Below, one piece after another: positions 28,201-45,917 of a stretch of 64,000 nt of DNA (its first letter is position 1; each line of letters starts with the position of its first letter). The stretch comes from Anas platyrhynchos (Eukaryota > Chordata > Aves > Anseriformes > Anatidae). Both the position numbers and the translations under genes were made by a program. The stretch spans positions 140,608,501 through 140,672,500 of the forward strand of contig NC_092588.1 in assembly GCF_047663525.1 (NCBI RefSeq), read 5' to 3'. The notes beneath the pieces were generated by a model, which made no database searches, was not told where the DNA came from, and worked only from the letters and a program-made list of their open reading frames with translations.

Positions 28201-28908
28201 AACCTAGTGAAACAAACGTTGATCTTTGTTTAGCGATTTAAATGTGTAACTGAACAATGGAGGTATTGTAGTGCTTGAAAGTGAGCAAACTGGGGGAGAG
28301 TGGGAAGAGGGGCTGGGGCAGAGAAGGCAAGATATTAAAACTTCAGGTTTATGCTGCCGTTTGGTTCACATGTGCCTCCAAAGTTGTCTTTGACATGCTA
28401 GAGAGTATTTTAAATTGGTTCACTGACTGACTTAAGCCTGGCGTACGTTGACTGGAGAATGGTCCCAGTACAAAATTACACTCAAAATATTTTCAGGATT
28501 TTAGAAATGTATATAGTGCTCAAAAGCTCCTGGCGCCTCTTAGCACCAGCCATTGTAACCATACCAATAAAATCTGCACGTTAAAAAGTAGTGATATATT
28601 TTAGGAGATCATATACGATAAAAGGCATTTTCCTTCAGTTCCAACTTTTCTTACTTTTTTACAACAGTATATATATATAAAAAAAAGAATTTATTTAATT
28701 ACTTGCTGGCATTGTTTGTCAACTGCAACAATTCTTTGTGGTATAGGATGCTGGTCTCCCTTCCCTCTGTGTGCAAAAAGAATATTCTGTTCTCCTGCTA
28801 GCTGACCTTTTAAAAATGTTTATTCTAAGCTGGTATTCCGTCTCTCAGGATTTAGTGGGAAAACTAAAAGATGCTGCAAAGAGTCTAGAAAGAGCGACTC
28901 AGATGTGA
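25082..28908 (+). CDS. COMMD3: COMM domain-containing protein 3 (8 exons, 191 aa)
   Basis: COMMD3 is one of ten COMMD proteins that form a ring in the CCC/Commander complex, which recycles membrane proteins from endosomes; COMMD proteins have also been tied to NF-kappaB control. The coding exons are 25082-25211, 26648-26759, 26856-26919, 27033-27067, 27388-27448, 27535-27591, 27702-27758 and 28849-28908. They join without a frame error to 576 nt, 191 residues plus TGA, against 195 in human. All introns are GT-AG. The N-terminal helical part spans about residues 1-118; the C-terminal COMM domain about 120-188 includes the DVSWRLEYQI stretch with W127. Exon 1 lacks about three residues relative to human near residue 43. 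The start at 25082 gives the family N-terminus MELS. Identification is by recalled human sequence and is secure. Confidence 0.97.
25385..26170. repeat. minisatellite, about 18-bp unit, in COMMD3 intron 1
   Basis: About 780 bp of imperfect tandem units of the form ATAGGGGTATGCATGCAT, usually 18 bp with 14-20 bp variants. The units are rich in alternating purine-pyrimidine steps (TGCATGCA, GTGTGCAC), which favour Z-DNA. Because the unit is a multiple of three and lacks stops on the minus strand, it generates long minus-strand open frames with a repeated Met-His-Thr-Pro-Ile-Tyr hexapeptide. These are not considered genes. Confidence 0.9.
26287..26337. repeat. 14-bp tandem repeat in COMMD3 intron 1
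   Basis: Three identical adjacent units GCACCCTGCTCCCC (26287-26300, 26301-26314, 26315-26328) and a partial fourth. Confidence 0.9.
26648..26759 (+). CDS. COMMD3: COMMD3 coding exon 2
   Basis: Acceptor TTGTAG, donor GTACCA. Completes codon 44 (Asp) and encodes the conserved DPDL and LKHCHAAAA segment up to two bases of codon 81. An upstream CAG at 26626-26628 would put the exon out of frame, so the TAG acceptor was chosen. Confidence 0.93.
26856..26919 (+). CDS. COMMD3: COMMD3 coding exon 3
   Basis: Acceptor CGCAG, donor GTTTTG. Encodes residues 81-102, including LEDCK and IEQFCTEYQ, which match the family. Confidence 0.95.
27033..27067 (+). CDS. COMMD3: COMMD3 coding exon 4
   Basis: Only 35 nt; acceptor TTCAG after a long T tract, donor GTAGGT. 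Encodes residues 103-113 (KNKDALEILLG) plus two bases of codon 114. Confidence 0.93.
27388..27448 (+). CDS. COMMD3: COMMD3 coding exon 5
   Basis: Acceptor TTTCAG, donor GTAATA. Encodes residues 114-134, opening the COMM domain with ITDVSWRLEYQIK. Confidence 0.95.
27535..27591 (+). CDS. COMMD3: COMMD3 coding exon 6
   Basis: Acceptor TTTAG, donor GTACGG. Encodes residues 135-153 (TNQLHKTYQPSYLVTLNVE) of the COMM domain. Confidence 0.95.
27702..27758 (+). CDS. COMMD3: COMMD3 coding exon 7
   Basis: Acceptor CCTCAG, donor GTACTT. Encodes residues 154-172, ending in SFSCTMEQLQ; ends on a codon boundary. Confidence 0.95.
28849..28908 (+). CDS. COMMD3: COMMD3 coding exon 8 (terminal)
   Basis: Acceptor TCTCAG. 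Encodes residues 173-191, DLVGKLKDAAKSLERATQM, then TGA. The 3'UTR of about 290 nt follows. Confidence 0.96.
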   Translation, partial: DLVGKLKDAAKSLERATQM

Positions 28909-29182
28909 CTGAAGGAAGGAGCCAGCCTGCTGAGCTCACGTACTGATTCCTAAAAGCGTCTTCTGAAGGACAAATGTCTTTCATCTCCATTTACATCTCG
29001 TGCTCTGAAGCTTTTTTAATGATCTCCTGGACGAGAATTAAGGGAAATAACTGTTCTTACGACCGCAGTTGCTATTCCTCGCTTGTTTTTTTGGAAGATC
29101 ACGCCTGGAGTTAAACGTCCACTCAACTGCCGTCTTCCAAGCATTCCTCCCCTTTCCCTGTGCCTTTATTTCTTTGGTTTCT

Positions 29183-29188
29183 AATAAA
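29183..29188 (+). terminator. COMMD3: COMMD3 polyadenylation signal AATAAA
   Basis: First AATAAA after the COMMD3 stop, 275 nt downstream, followed by a T-rich and then G-rich element at 29205-29230 that could serve as the downstream element. It separates COMMD3 from the BMI1 promoter by about 1 kb. Confidence 0.85.
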
Positions 29189-30120
29189 GTTTATTCGCTC
29201 CTACTCCTTTTTTTTCGGGGGGGGGGGGATCGGGCGTCCCCAGCAGCGGGGCTGCGGAGCACGGCCCCGGCCCCACGGAGCGCTGGGGACTCGCTGCGTG
29301 CTTTAACCGGGGCCGATCTCGCATCCCGGCCGGGATTAAAGGTCGGGCTGCGGCTCGGGAGGCGGAGGGGGCCCTGGTTCAATTTTTTGGGGGCCGGTTC
29401 GCCCCGCAGCCTGCCCGCCGCAGCGGAGGAGCCCCGGCGGCGGCTCCCGCTCGACGGCGCCGGCTCGAACGGCTCGGGGAGGGGCGGGGGGGGGAGAGGG
29501 GGGGGCTCGTCCTTTCGTCCCCTGCTCTCCGCCGCCCCGAGGTGGCCGGGCCCGAGCACCTGCCGGCGGGGGAAGCACGTCGGGGGGCCCCGGCCGCCCC
29601 CACGGGGCGCTCCCCGCCCGACGGCAGCGGGCCGGCCCCGCTCCTCCGCGTGTCCCCGACGTGTCCCCGGCTCCGGGCTGCGGGAGGCGGCGGCTCCGAC
29701 CCCCCCCCGCCGCTCCCCGGCCCCTCCGAGGGGGCTGCGGGCCCCGACGGGGCGGGCGGCGGCCGCGCGTCCCCACGCGGGGCGGGACGGGGCGGGAGCA
29801 ACAAGTGCGTGGGGGGGCAGGGGGGGGGCTCCGGGCGTGGATGTGGGGGGGGGGGGCGTGGGGTCACGCGTGATCGCGGGGGAGCGGAGGGGATGAAAGG
29901 GAGCGGAGCCGGGGGGGGGGGGAGAAAAAAGGAGGAATCGGGGGCGTTGCGTGGGGAGCCGGGGGGGGGCCGGGGGGGCGGGGGGTGCGGGTCCGGGGCG
30001 GGGGTCGGGCCGTGCCGTGCCGTGCCGAGCCGTGCCGTAGCGGGGCGGGGAGGCGGCGGCGAAAAGGAGGCGGCGGCGGCGCGCGTGTAGGGCCGGGGGG
30101 GAGGGGAGGGGGCGGCGGGA

Positions 30121-30204
30121 GGGAGGGAGGGGGGGAGGAGGAGGAGGGGGAGGGCGAGGAGGAGGAGGAGGGAGAAGAGGAGGAGGAGGAGGAGGAGGAG
30201 GAGG
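30121..30204. repeat. GGA-rich polypurine tract
   Basis: About 84 bp of almost pure G/A on the plus strand, ending in about ten GGA or AGG triplets. It is complementary to the TCC tract at 30425-30460. Confidence 0.9.
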
Positions 30205-30289
30205 TTGCGGGATTGGGTCACGGGGAGGCTGCCGGGCTCCGGCGGCACGGCCGCTAATTCCCAGGCCACCCTTAAGGAATGAGGAGCCC

Positions 30290-30295
30290 CACGTG
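30290..30295 (+). promoter_or_regulatory. BMI1: E-box CACGTG in BMI1 promoter
   Basis: CCACGTGACG context. The human BMI1 promoter is known to be activated by MYC-family factors through a CACGTG E-box; this site is the likely counterpart. Function here is inferred. Confidence 0.6.
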
Positions 30296-30424
30296 ACGCT
30301 GGCGGGGCGGGCGAACTCCGAGCCATTTTGGGGCCGGTGTCAGTTTGCAGTGTGTGCCTTCAGCCTTGCATTTTTCCCTCCTCCACCCTCCCGCCCTCCC
30401 CCGTTCTCTCCCCCCCCCCTCCCT

Positions 30425-30460
30425 TCTCCTCCTCCTCCTCCTCCTCCTCCTCCTCCTCCC
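30425..30460. repeat. (TCC)n tract in BMI1 leader
   Basis: About twelve TCC triplets in a wider pyrimidine stretch (30376-30467). Inverted with respect to the GGA tract 220 bp upstream. Confidence 0.9.
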
Positions 30461-30751
30461 TCCCCTCGCCACCAACTATGAAATAATAATAATAAAAAAA
30501 AAAAAAAGGAGGACAAAAAAAAAAAAAAAAAGAGAGGGAGAGGAGAGAGAGAGAGAGAGCGAAAGCGAGAGGCAGAGCGGGGGGAAGAGGGAGAGACAAT
30601 GGGCTGGTGGAGAGAGGACCCATCCGGATTAGCGAGACTTTGCGCTCCCGGCGCCTGAGCCAGCCGAAAAGGCAGGCTCGGAGGGAGCGAGAGGGAGCCC
30701 GAAGGGTCGGTGGAAGCTTGGAGGAAAAAACCCGGGCGTTTTGTAACTAAC

Positions 30752-30787
30752 ATGAGCGGAGCGCAGCGGCGGCGGCAGCAGCAATAA
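30752..30787 (+). promoter_or_regulatory. BMI1: BMI1 leader uORF 1 (11 codons)
   Basis: ATG to TAA encoding an 11-residue Arg/Gln-rich peptide, MSGAQRRRQQQ. The stop falls inside a 16-bp palindrome at 30781-30796. It could reduce initiation at the main start codon, but no function is shown. Confidence 0.45.
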
Positions 30788-30796
30788 GCTTATTGC
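30781..30796. repeat. 16-bp perfect palindrome in BMI1 leader
   Basis: GCAATAAGCTTATTGC equals its own reverse complement; contains a HindIII-type centre and two GCAATAA half sites. Confidence 0.9.
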
Positions 30797-30825
30797 AATT
30801 GACAGCGTCTGCAGTTCATTTCAAG

Positions 30826-30858
30826 ATGGCCGCTTGGCTCACATTCATTTTCTGCTGA
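30826..30858 (+). promoter_or_regulatory. BMI1: BMI1 leader uORF 2 (10 codons) with YY1-like site
   Basis: CAAGATGGCCGC gives both a YY1-like element and an ATG in good Kozak context. The frame encodes MAAWLTFIFC then TGA, 66 nt before the exon 1 donor. The human leader, as I recall it, has the same uORF with one residue changed, which suggests conservation. Confidence 0.5.
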
Positions 30859-30924
30859 ACGACTTTTAACTTTCATTGTCTTTTTTGGCCGCTCCGATCG
30901 TCCCCCGCCGGCTCCTTCCTCCGG

Positions 30925-39592
<8,668 letters not shown>

Positions 39593-40072
39593 CGGGCCCA
39601 CGAGACTACCGCCCCCGCCCCTCCTTTCTATAGATCTCTCCATGCCATTACAGCTTTATAGATGCTAATCCATGTGACTATCGTCCAAACTGCTTTCTTT
39701 TGTAGTGACACTGAACTTGGCTATAAAAGGCGGACTAGGTGACATTCGCTGTGGACGTTAATTGCGACGCAAGATTGAAATGTAAATTGTTTTCGAAGGA
39801 CTGGGAAGCAAAGAGGAGCGACACCTTCATGTGTTCTGAATGATGTGGAGTTGTTTCCGTCCCCGTCATCTGGACCCGGGAGTCTCCCGAAGTTGATATA
39901 AAACCCCTGGGAAGTAGTTTGTTAATCCAGACTAACTCCTCCATCGCGTTCTCTTCAATTGTTATTGTTATTATGCTGTTTTGTGAACCTGTAGAAAGCA
40001 AGTGCTTTTTCATCTTGAAATCCAACGAAACGGAAAGAATATGCATAGAATAATGCATATATGTAGCCATGT

Positions 40073-40080
40073 CACTGTGA
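40073..40080 (+). promoter_or_regulatory. BMI1: miR-128 8-mer seed site
   Basis: CACTGTGA is the full 8-mer match for the miR-128-3p seed, about 480 nt into the 3'UTR. miR-128 repression of BMI1 is established in mammals; conservation here is inferred from the seed. Confidence 0.6.
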
Positions 40081-40311
40081 ATAACAATTTTTGCGTATTA
40101 GCCATTTTGATTCTTATGTTGCATCTTTAATTCTCTGTTGCTGCGCAGAACCGATCAAAAGAAAAGTAAACTTCAGTTTTACAATCTGTATGCCTAAAAG
40201 CGGGTATTACCGTTTTATTTACTGACTTGTTTAAATGATTCGCTTTTGTAAGAATCAGATGGCATTATGCTTATTGTACAATGCCATATTGGTATATGAC
40301 ATAACAGGAAA

Positions 40312-40318
40312 CAGTATT
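40312..40318 (+). promoter_or_regulatory. BMI1: miR-200b/c/429 seed site 1
   Basis: CAGTATT matches the miR-200bc/429 seed (7-mer). miR-200c control of BMI1 is known in mammals. Confidence 0.5.
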
Positions 40319-40469
40319 GTATGATATATTTATAAATACTATAAAGAAAATATTGTGTTTCATGCACTCATGATATGGTTGTTAAATTTCGAAACTGGTT
40401 CGACCCTTGCAGATGCCGCCTGTTTGAGCTTTGCTCATACTGCGAGAAACACTTTGCGTGTGAAAGCTA

Positions 40470-40476
40470 CAGTATT
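40470..40476 (+). promoter_or_regulatory. BMI1: miR-200b/c/429 seed site 2
   Basis: Second CAGTATT 158 nt after the first. Confidence 0.45.
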
Positions 40477-40863
40477 GGGGAAGCACATTCGAGTCTCTGA
40501 TAACCTGGGGGCAATTGGCAATCTTAAAAGCATTTTACTGCCTTTGTCTTTTTTTTTTTTTTTTTTCAAGTGGTATATTTTAACTTTACCAAATGTTGTT
40601 GAAGTGATGCAGTGAAGAAAAAAAAAAAGTTAAGGGAGATGAAAGTAATTGACCTGTTTGATTACCTTTTTATTATTTGGAGTGGTGGGATTGTGTTTTT
40701 AAAAGCACATGGAATCATTATAGAAGCCATAAACTATTTGGTATAAATTTTAAGGAACCAGCAAATTGCTGGGTGAAGGCATTTTGTCTAAATTTGTTTT
40801 AATATATATGTATATGGTACAGTACTAACTTCATTAAAATTTAACAGGTACTTTAATATTTCC

Positions 40864-40869
40864 AATAAA
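40864..40869 (+). terminator. BMI1: BMI1 internal polyadenylation signal
   Basis: AATAAA about 1.27 kb into the 3'UTR, followed by GTGG-rich sequence; a possible proximal site giving a shorter transcript. Confidence 0.45.
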
Positions 40870-41120
40870 TTGTGGAGAATGCCTCCTCTTTAATGGCCTG
40901 CAAATAGGTGCATTTTATTAGAGGCTTCTAAGGGTATTATTTTTTTTCAGCAGAAGGAACTTTTCCGACATAAAATATGAACAGCCCAGAACACTTTTCA
41001 GTTTGTGCTTTGCTTTGGTCGAACTTCGTGTGTGTTCATCACCCATCAGTTATACATTTGTGAGGGTGTTTATTCTATATGGATATTGTTTCATGTTTGT
41101 ACGGGAAAATTGTAGTTAAA

Positions 41121-41127
41121 CATTTCA
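41121..41127 (+). promoter_or_regulatory. BMI1: miR-203 seed site
   Basis: CATTTCA matches the miR-203 seed. miR-203 targeting of BMI1 is known in mammals. It would be lost if the proximal poly-A site were used. Confidence 0.4.
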
Positions 41128-41406
41128 TTGTCTCCAGTCTGCAAAAGAAGCACAATTCTATTGCTTTGTCTTGCTTATAGTCATTAAATCATTACTTTTG
41201 CATATAAATTGCTGTTATTTGTCCTGCTTGTTTTTATAGACCAGGTGATTGCAAATCCTCCACAAGGTTATTGCTTATTGATGTATAATGTCTTGTTAAA
41301 CAAGAGTTGATATTTTTTCCTGTAGTAAACATGTACAGTTCAATTTCAACAGTAAAAACTTCAGTTTTATATACACGAATAACTTTCATTTATAGTTGAT
41401 CAAAGA

Positions 41407-41420
41407 AATAAACAAATAAA
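41407..41420 (+). terminator. BMI1: BMI1 distal polyadenylation signals (two AATAAA)
   Basis: AATAAA at 41407-41412 and 41415-41420, followed within 50 nt by a GT-rich element (GTGTTGATAATGTGATGTT). Confidence 0.75.
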
Positions 41421-44224
41421 AGGGATAATTCATTGAAAAATAGCAAACGAGCTGTGTTGATAATGTGATGTTACAGGGGAAACGTTCTCAGTGCCACTCT
41501 TTCTGGGGGCATAAAAAGATTTTTAATGGACAGAACAGCACCGTACGGAAATAACAGCAACAAAATTGCCTAGAAATCGCCTCGATTTGTTTTGGGTGCC
41601 GACCTAGGAAACGTTTGCTGTTCTTTATTTGACCTCGGATTACTCCGAGTGAAGGGGGTGTCCTCGCTTTCCAGCCAGCCCCACGTTTCGCGTCCTTTGT
41701 GCCCGAGTTTAGCCCCTGGCGAAGCTCAGGGGGCATTTTTCCCGTCATTTCTGTGCTGGCAAACCCCGTGCTCTGCCCGTAGTGCTCTGCCTTCCTCCTC
41801 AAAGCACCCTGCAACCAAAGCCGTTTCAATGCAAAGCTTCCTCTCCGTGCGCCCGGGTGTGTGTCTTGGCGTGAATCCTCAACCCCAGGAGTTAATTTCT
41901 CGGTGCTCTTTGACTTAATTCGCACCGAGACCGACACCGAGCCCAAGCCGAAGGGCTGTGCGCTCGCACACTGCTCTGAAGGGCTGAAAACCACCCCTTG
42001 GAGCCTTTAAACGCAACTTCTTCTGCTCTTTGCGAGGTGTCCGCGCAGCACGAGGCGCTGAAGCAGGAGGTGGCTGATCCCCTCCGAGGTTTATTAAGCT
42101 CTTGCAGCTCTTTCGTCTTCTCCCGGTCCGCCTGGAAAAACAACAAACGTCTCCGCTATCTCCCTGCCGGGCTGCAGAAGCCGCCGAGGATGCTCGTGGC
42201 ACCCCGTGAAAGTAATTTTGGGTGAGCTGCCGGCCCTGGGCAGCTGGCACTGCGGTGCCGGGCAGGTCCGGGAGGCGATGCCCGGCGGGCTGAGGATGCT
42301 GTGCTGGCGGAGCTGCGGCACCAGCCTCCCCGCTTCCACCGCCTTTCCCATCGCAGCTATACAGAGAACGGGATTTTTAAGAAATGCCTGTCAGTCCCCG
42401 CTGTTTGCAAAGAAATCCCGGCTATCCGCTTGCAAGAGGGATCTTTTCGCCACCCGACATTGCGTTTGCTGGGATTTGGGATGGAAGCCGAAGTGTGCTG
42501 CGTTTTTAGGAGCCTGTTCCACAGTCCGGCTGGACAAACGCAGGGGCAGGCGCGGTGCGTGCCCGCTGCAAAGCGAGGTTTTTCCGTGGTCGCCCATCCA
42601 AAATTTCCTGCCGGCTCCGGCTGCCTGCAGCCCCGGCCGGATCGGGGGCAGCGCTCCCGGCGGTGCTGCCCCGGGAAGGAGAGGGAGAAGGAGCGCAAGG
42701 AGCTCCCAGGCTTTAGCAGAAGACGGGCAGGAACGGGAGGGAGGCACACAAAATTCTGCAAGAGAGAAAGAGGAGGAGCATGAGGAGCTCGCTCCGCCGA
42801 GCCGTTAGTCCCGGAGCACCAAGTTGTGGCTCGGAGAGACCTGCACGGAGCAGGCCGGTACCGGGCCGATGTGCCCGAAAATGCGGGCGGGGAGGGGGCT
42901 GCTCCTGCCCTGCTGCCGGGGGGCCCGGCCGGCCCCGGGGGAGCTGCGGGCAACCTCGCCTTGAGAAGTCCTCCCCCGTTTCTTTCTTTTTTTTTTTGTT
43001 CTTTCTTTCTTTTTTATTTTTTTTTTCTTCTTTGCTAATGAATGGGGGCTCGGAAGCCCGAGGGAAGGGACAAAGAAAGCGGCAGGCGTCCTTCCAGGCG
43101 GAAAACCGTTTTCCTCCCCTTTCCCCCGCAGCCGTCGAGGCCGTGCCGCTGGCCGCCCTCCTCCGCCCAGGACATCGCCCGCTCCGCATGGGACGGCCAA
43201 AGCGCTGCCGAAACGCGTCCTGCCGGGGATGGGGGGCTGACACCGGGGCGAGGACCCCGTCCTTCCCCCCGACCCTCCCCGAGCATCCTTTTCTCCTTCA
43301 CCTCGCCCCCGGCTCTCCCGTCCCGTCTCCCCGGCGGCGGGGAGCCCTGCTATTCCCTTCTCCGCATCTCTGGCGGACGGCTCGGCTCCCGGCGCTCGGC
43401 AGCTCCTGCAGTTCCGATCTTTGCCACCACAGCGGTTCGCGAGGACCGGGGCTCTCCCCGCCTCGGCCCCGCTTCCCGGCCCGGCCCCGCTCGGGAGGCC
43501 GCAGGCAGGTACCGCGGCGGGGCGCGGGTGGCCGCGGTGCCGGCGAGCACCTTGCGCCCTCCCGGCTTTCATACGGCGAAATTGGGAGCCCGTGTTTACC
43601 CAGCGAAGTGTTTCCTGTTTCCGCTGTTAATTTTTAACGTTCTCGCTTCTCCTCTGGGTCCTCGAAACGGATTTCCTTTATTTTACTCTAAACAGTTTCT
43701 TTTTTATTTTATTTTTTTTCATCTTTTCTGCCTACCTCCTAGGATGGGAAAGCCTTTGGGCTGCCCGGCCCCGAGCTGCTGCCCTGCTCCGGGGCCGGCT
43801 TTGTGCCTGCGGGAAGCTCCCCGAGCCCCGCGCCCCGCTCCCCGCCGGGACAAAAAACCCTCGGCCCCTGCGCTTTCGGGGACGGGACATCGGCGCTAAT
43901 TACCCCGCGCTAATTACAGAAGGAGCAGCCGCACGGGAAGGACGCGCAGCCCCCGGGGAGCCCCAGCCCTGCCCCGCAGCCCCGGGGCAGGAGGAGGCTG
44001 CGGGCACCTCCCGGGGGCTGCGCGCTGCCTCCGAGCCCCGCGGCCGCGCAACTTGCGCGCAAAGCCGCCGAGCCACCGCGCAGCGCCCCGCTCCGCCCCG
44101 CCGGGACGAGGCTGCCCGGAGCGGGGGGAGCTCGCCGGGGACCCCCCCCCGCCGCTCCGCCCCGCCGCGGATCGGGCCCCCCGGGCCCCCCCGGCCGCCC
44201 CCCGCGCCGCCGCCCGGGCAGAGG

Positions 44225-44242
44225 CCATCTTGCGCCTGCGCA
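44225..44242 (-). promoter_or_regulatory. composite YY1 / NRF1-like site
   Basis: CCATCTTG (YY1, AAGATGG on the minus strand) overlaps TGCGCCTGCGCA (close to the NRF1 palindrome). Such pairs are typical of CpG-island transcription starts, and the YY1 orientation would fit minus-strand transcription. A minus-strand ATG at 44228 inside the YY1 site opens a 104-codon Ala/Gly/Arg-rich frame to 43914, which may be meaningless. Confidence 0.4.
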
Positions 44243-44909
44243 GCTCCCGCCTGGAGCCCGCGGAACTTCCCCGCCCGCCGCCCGGTTCGGACGGGAGCGG
44301 CGCCGGGACCCCCCCGGGACCCCCCCCGGGACCCCCGCGGCTCCCGGAGCCGTGGCCGTGCCGCCAGGCGGAGCGCCCCGGCCGGGCTTTGCGGGTCCCG
44401 TGCCGCCGTCCTGCCCCGCGTCGCCCCGAGGCCGGCCGGTGCCAGCCCTCCTCCGGGAGCCGCGGGGCTCCGGGGGCTTCCCGGGGGGGCTCGGCGGTCG
44501 TTTGGCGCTGGCATCCTCGCGGCACGCAGCTCGGTGTCGCGGAGACAAAGGGCTGCGTGCTTCAGCCCAGCGCCGGGGCGGCGGGGGATGCGCACCGGGA
44601 GCGGCCGGGTCGGGCCTCTCCGGCGGCGGGGGGCCGCTTCCCGGCTAACCGGGACCCCCGACGGCCGCCCCCTCGGTGAGGGAGGTCGAGGCCGGGAGAC
44701 GCCGCCCCGGGAGCCGGGGCTGAACGCGGAGCTCCCGGGCGGCTCTGCCCGCACGGGCGTTTCTCGCTCCTCCCTCGGCATGTGCCGGGGATGCTCCAGC
44801 GGTGCCGCCTCGACGAGGAGCTGGGAGTGTGTGTGTGTGTGTGGGGGGGGGGGCGGAGGAGACGGCGTCGTGCCGTCCCGAGGCTGCCGGAAAGGGGTGG
44901 ACGTAGGGG

Positions 44910-44940
<31 letters not shown>

Positions 44941-45065
44941 GGAAAAAATAAGAATGGAAAAAAATAAGAATGGAGAAAATAAGAATGGAAAAAAATAAGA
45001 ATGGAAAAATAAGAATGGAAAAATAAGAATGGAAAAAATAAAAATGGAAAAAATAAAAAATGATA
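44910..45065. repeat. poly-A run and AATAAGAATGGAAA tandem repeat
   Basis: 27 A at 44910-44936 followed by about eight imperfect units of 12-15 bp (AAGAATGGAAAAAAT type) to about 45065. An isolated A-rich island inside GC-rich DNA. Confidence 0.85.
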
Positions 45066-45729
45066 ATAAGAAAAAGGAAAAATCGGGAAAGAAAATAAGA
45101 AAGGACACAGCAAGAGAAGAAAACACCCCGGACAGCCCCTCATACTCAAGCCCAAAAACTCGTCTAGGAAATGCGGGGCAAAAAAAAACAAACCACAATA
45201 CAAATTAAGGCAGAAGGGTGCTGCGAGGCGCTGCCTTGGCACGGGCAGGGTGCGGGGGCGCGGAACCTGCGCGCGTCCTGCGCCGCCGGCAGCCGTCGGG
45301 CCGCAGCCGGGCTGCGCGGGGCGCGGAGCGGGACCCGCAAAGCGGCGGGGCCGCCTCCCCCGCTGCGGGACGGCTGCGGGGCACCCCGGCTGGCCGCGCC
45401 GGGCCGGAGGGAGAGCGGCCGCGGCCGGAGCCCCGGGGACCGCCGCGCCCCGAGGCCTCGCTGGCAGCGGCGGGGGCCGGCAGAGGCGAGGCTGGCGCCG
45501 AGAGGGATGGATGGCTACGAGGCTGCCATTTTGTCTCTTTTTAGCGGGTTGCCTTTCCCCTCCGCCGGAGAACCGGGGCTCTGCGGAGCCCCCCCTCGGC
45601 CCCGCCGCTCCCCGCGGGGAGGCTCCCGGCCCCGGCGGCCTCCCCAGCCCCGGCGGCCTCCCCGGCCGCAGGCTCCCGTCGCCACCTCGGCGCTAGGTGC
45701 TCGGGGTTTGCAGGCTGTTCAGCTGATTT

Positions 45730-45744
45730 GTTGCTAATAGCAAC
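45730..45744. promoter_or_regulatory. RFX X-box-like palindrome with 3-bp spacer
   Basis: GTTGCT-AAT-AGCAAC: two perfect inverted RFX half sites with three bases between, inside a CpG block 4.5 kb upstream of SPAG6. Similar to the 14-bp site at 35379. Confidence 0.5.
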
Positions 45745-45917
45745 CACACGACAGCGATTCGCAGCCTTTCCTGCTGCCGGTGCCTCTCCTTACACCTCCG
45801 GCCGCGGCTCGGGATGCAGCCGGGAGGCTCCGCGCTCCCTCCCGGGCGAGGACGGGGCAAGGAGGACGGGGCGGGCGAAATGGGGTTTGCCAAATCCAAC
45901 CTCCCCTCCCCTCCTTC

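Larger units (their letters stand above)
29215..30330 (+). promoter_or_regulatory. BMI1: BMI1 CpG-island promoter
   Basis: Dense CpG DNA with many G runs starts just after COMMD3 and continues into BMI1 exon 1. It holds a CCGTG pentamer repeat (30011-30040), GC-box-like G runs, a GGA tract and an E-box. No TATA box is visible. Open frames of up to 315 codons across it are products of GC composition. Confidence 0.75.
30331..30924 (+). other. BMI1: BMI1 noncoding exon 1 (5' leader; start approximate)
   Basis: The 3' part (about 30780-30924) closely matches the human BMI1 leader as I recall it, including TTGCAATTGACAGCGTCTGC and the ATGGCCGCTTGG segment. The exon ends at 30924 with donor GTATGT, at the same place (after TCCGG) as the human exon. 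The 5' boundary is a guess: the leader is pyrimidine-rich at 30370-30470, then has A runs and a GAGA repeat. Two short uORFs lie in it. Confidence 0.75.
39593..41435 (+). other. BMI1: BMI1 3' untranslated region
   Basis: About 1.84 kb of AT-rich sequence after the stop with no coding potential. It carries matches to miRNA seeds known to target mammalian BMI1 and one internal and two terminal AATAAA signals. The end near 41435 is estimated from the distal signals and a GT-rich element at 41450-41475. Confidence 0.8.

Noticed and set aside
29069-29896. 275-codon plus-strand open frame
   Set aside because: Begins in the COMMD3 3'UTR, crosses its poly-A signal and continues into the BMI1 CpG island; composition artefact.
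42206-43899. Several 160-285-codon open frames after BMI1
   Set aside because: Frames overlap on both strands in CpG-dense DNA, with no splice pattern or domain supporting a gene. A noncoding RNA cannot be excluded.
43900-45198. 432-codon minus-strand open frame
   Set aside because: GC-rich part has few stops by composition and the N-terminal part is the translated A-rich repeat at 44910-45065. Overlaps other equally long frames on both strands.
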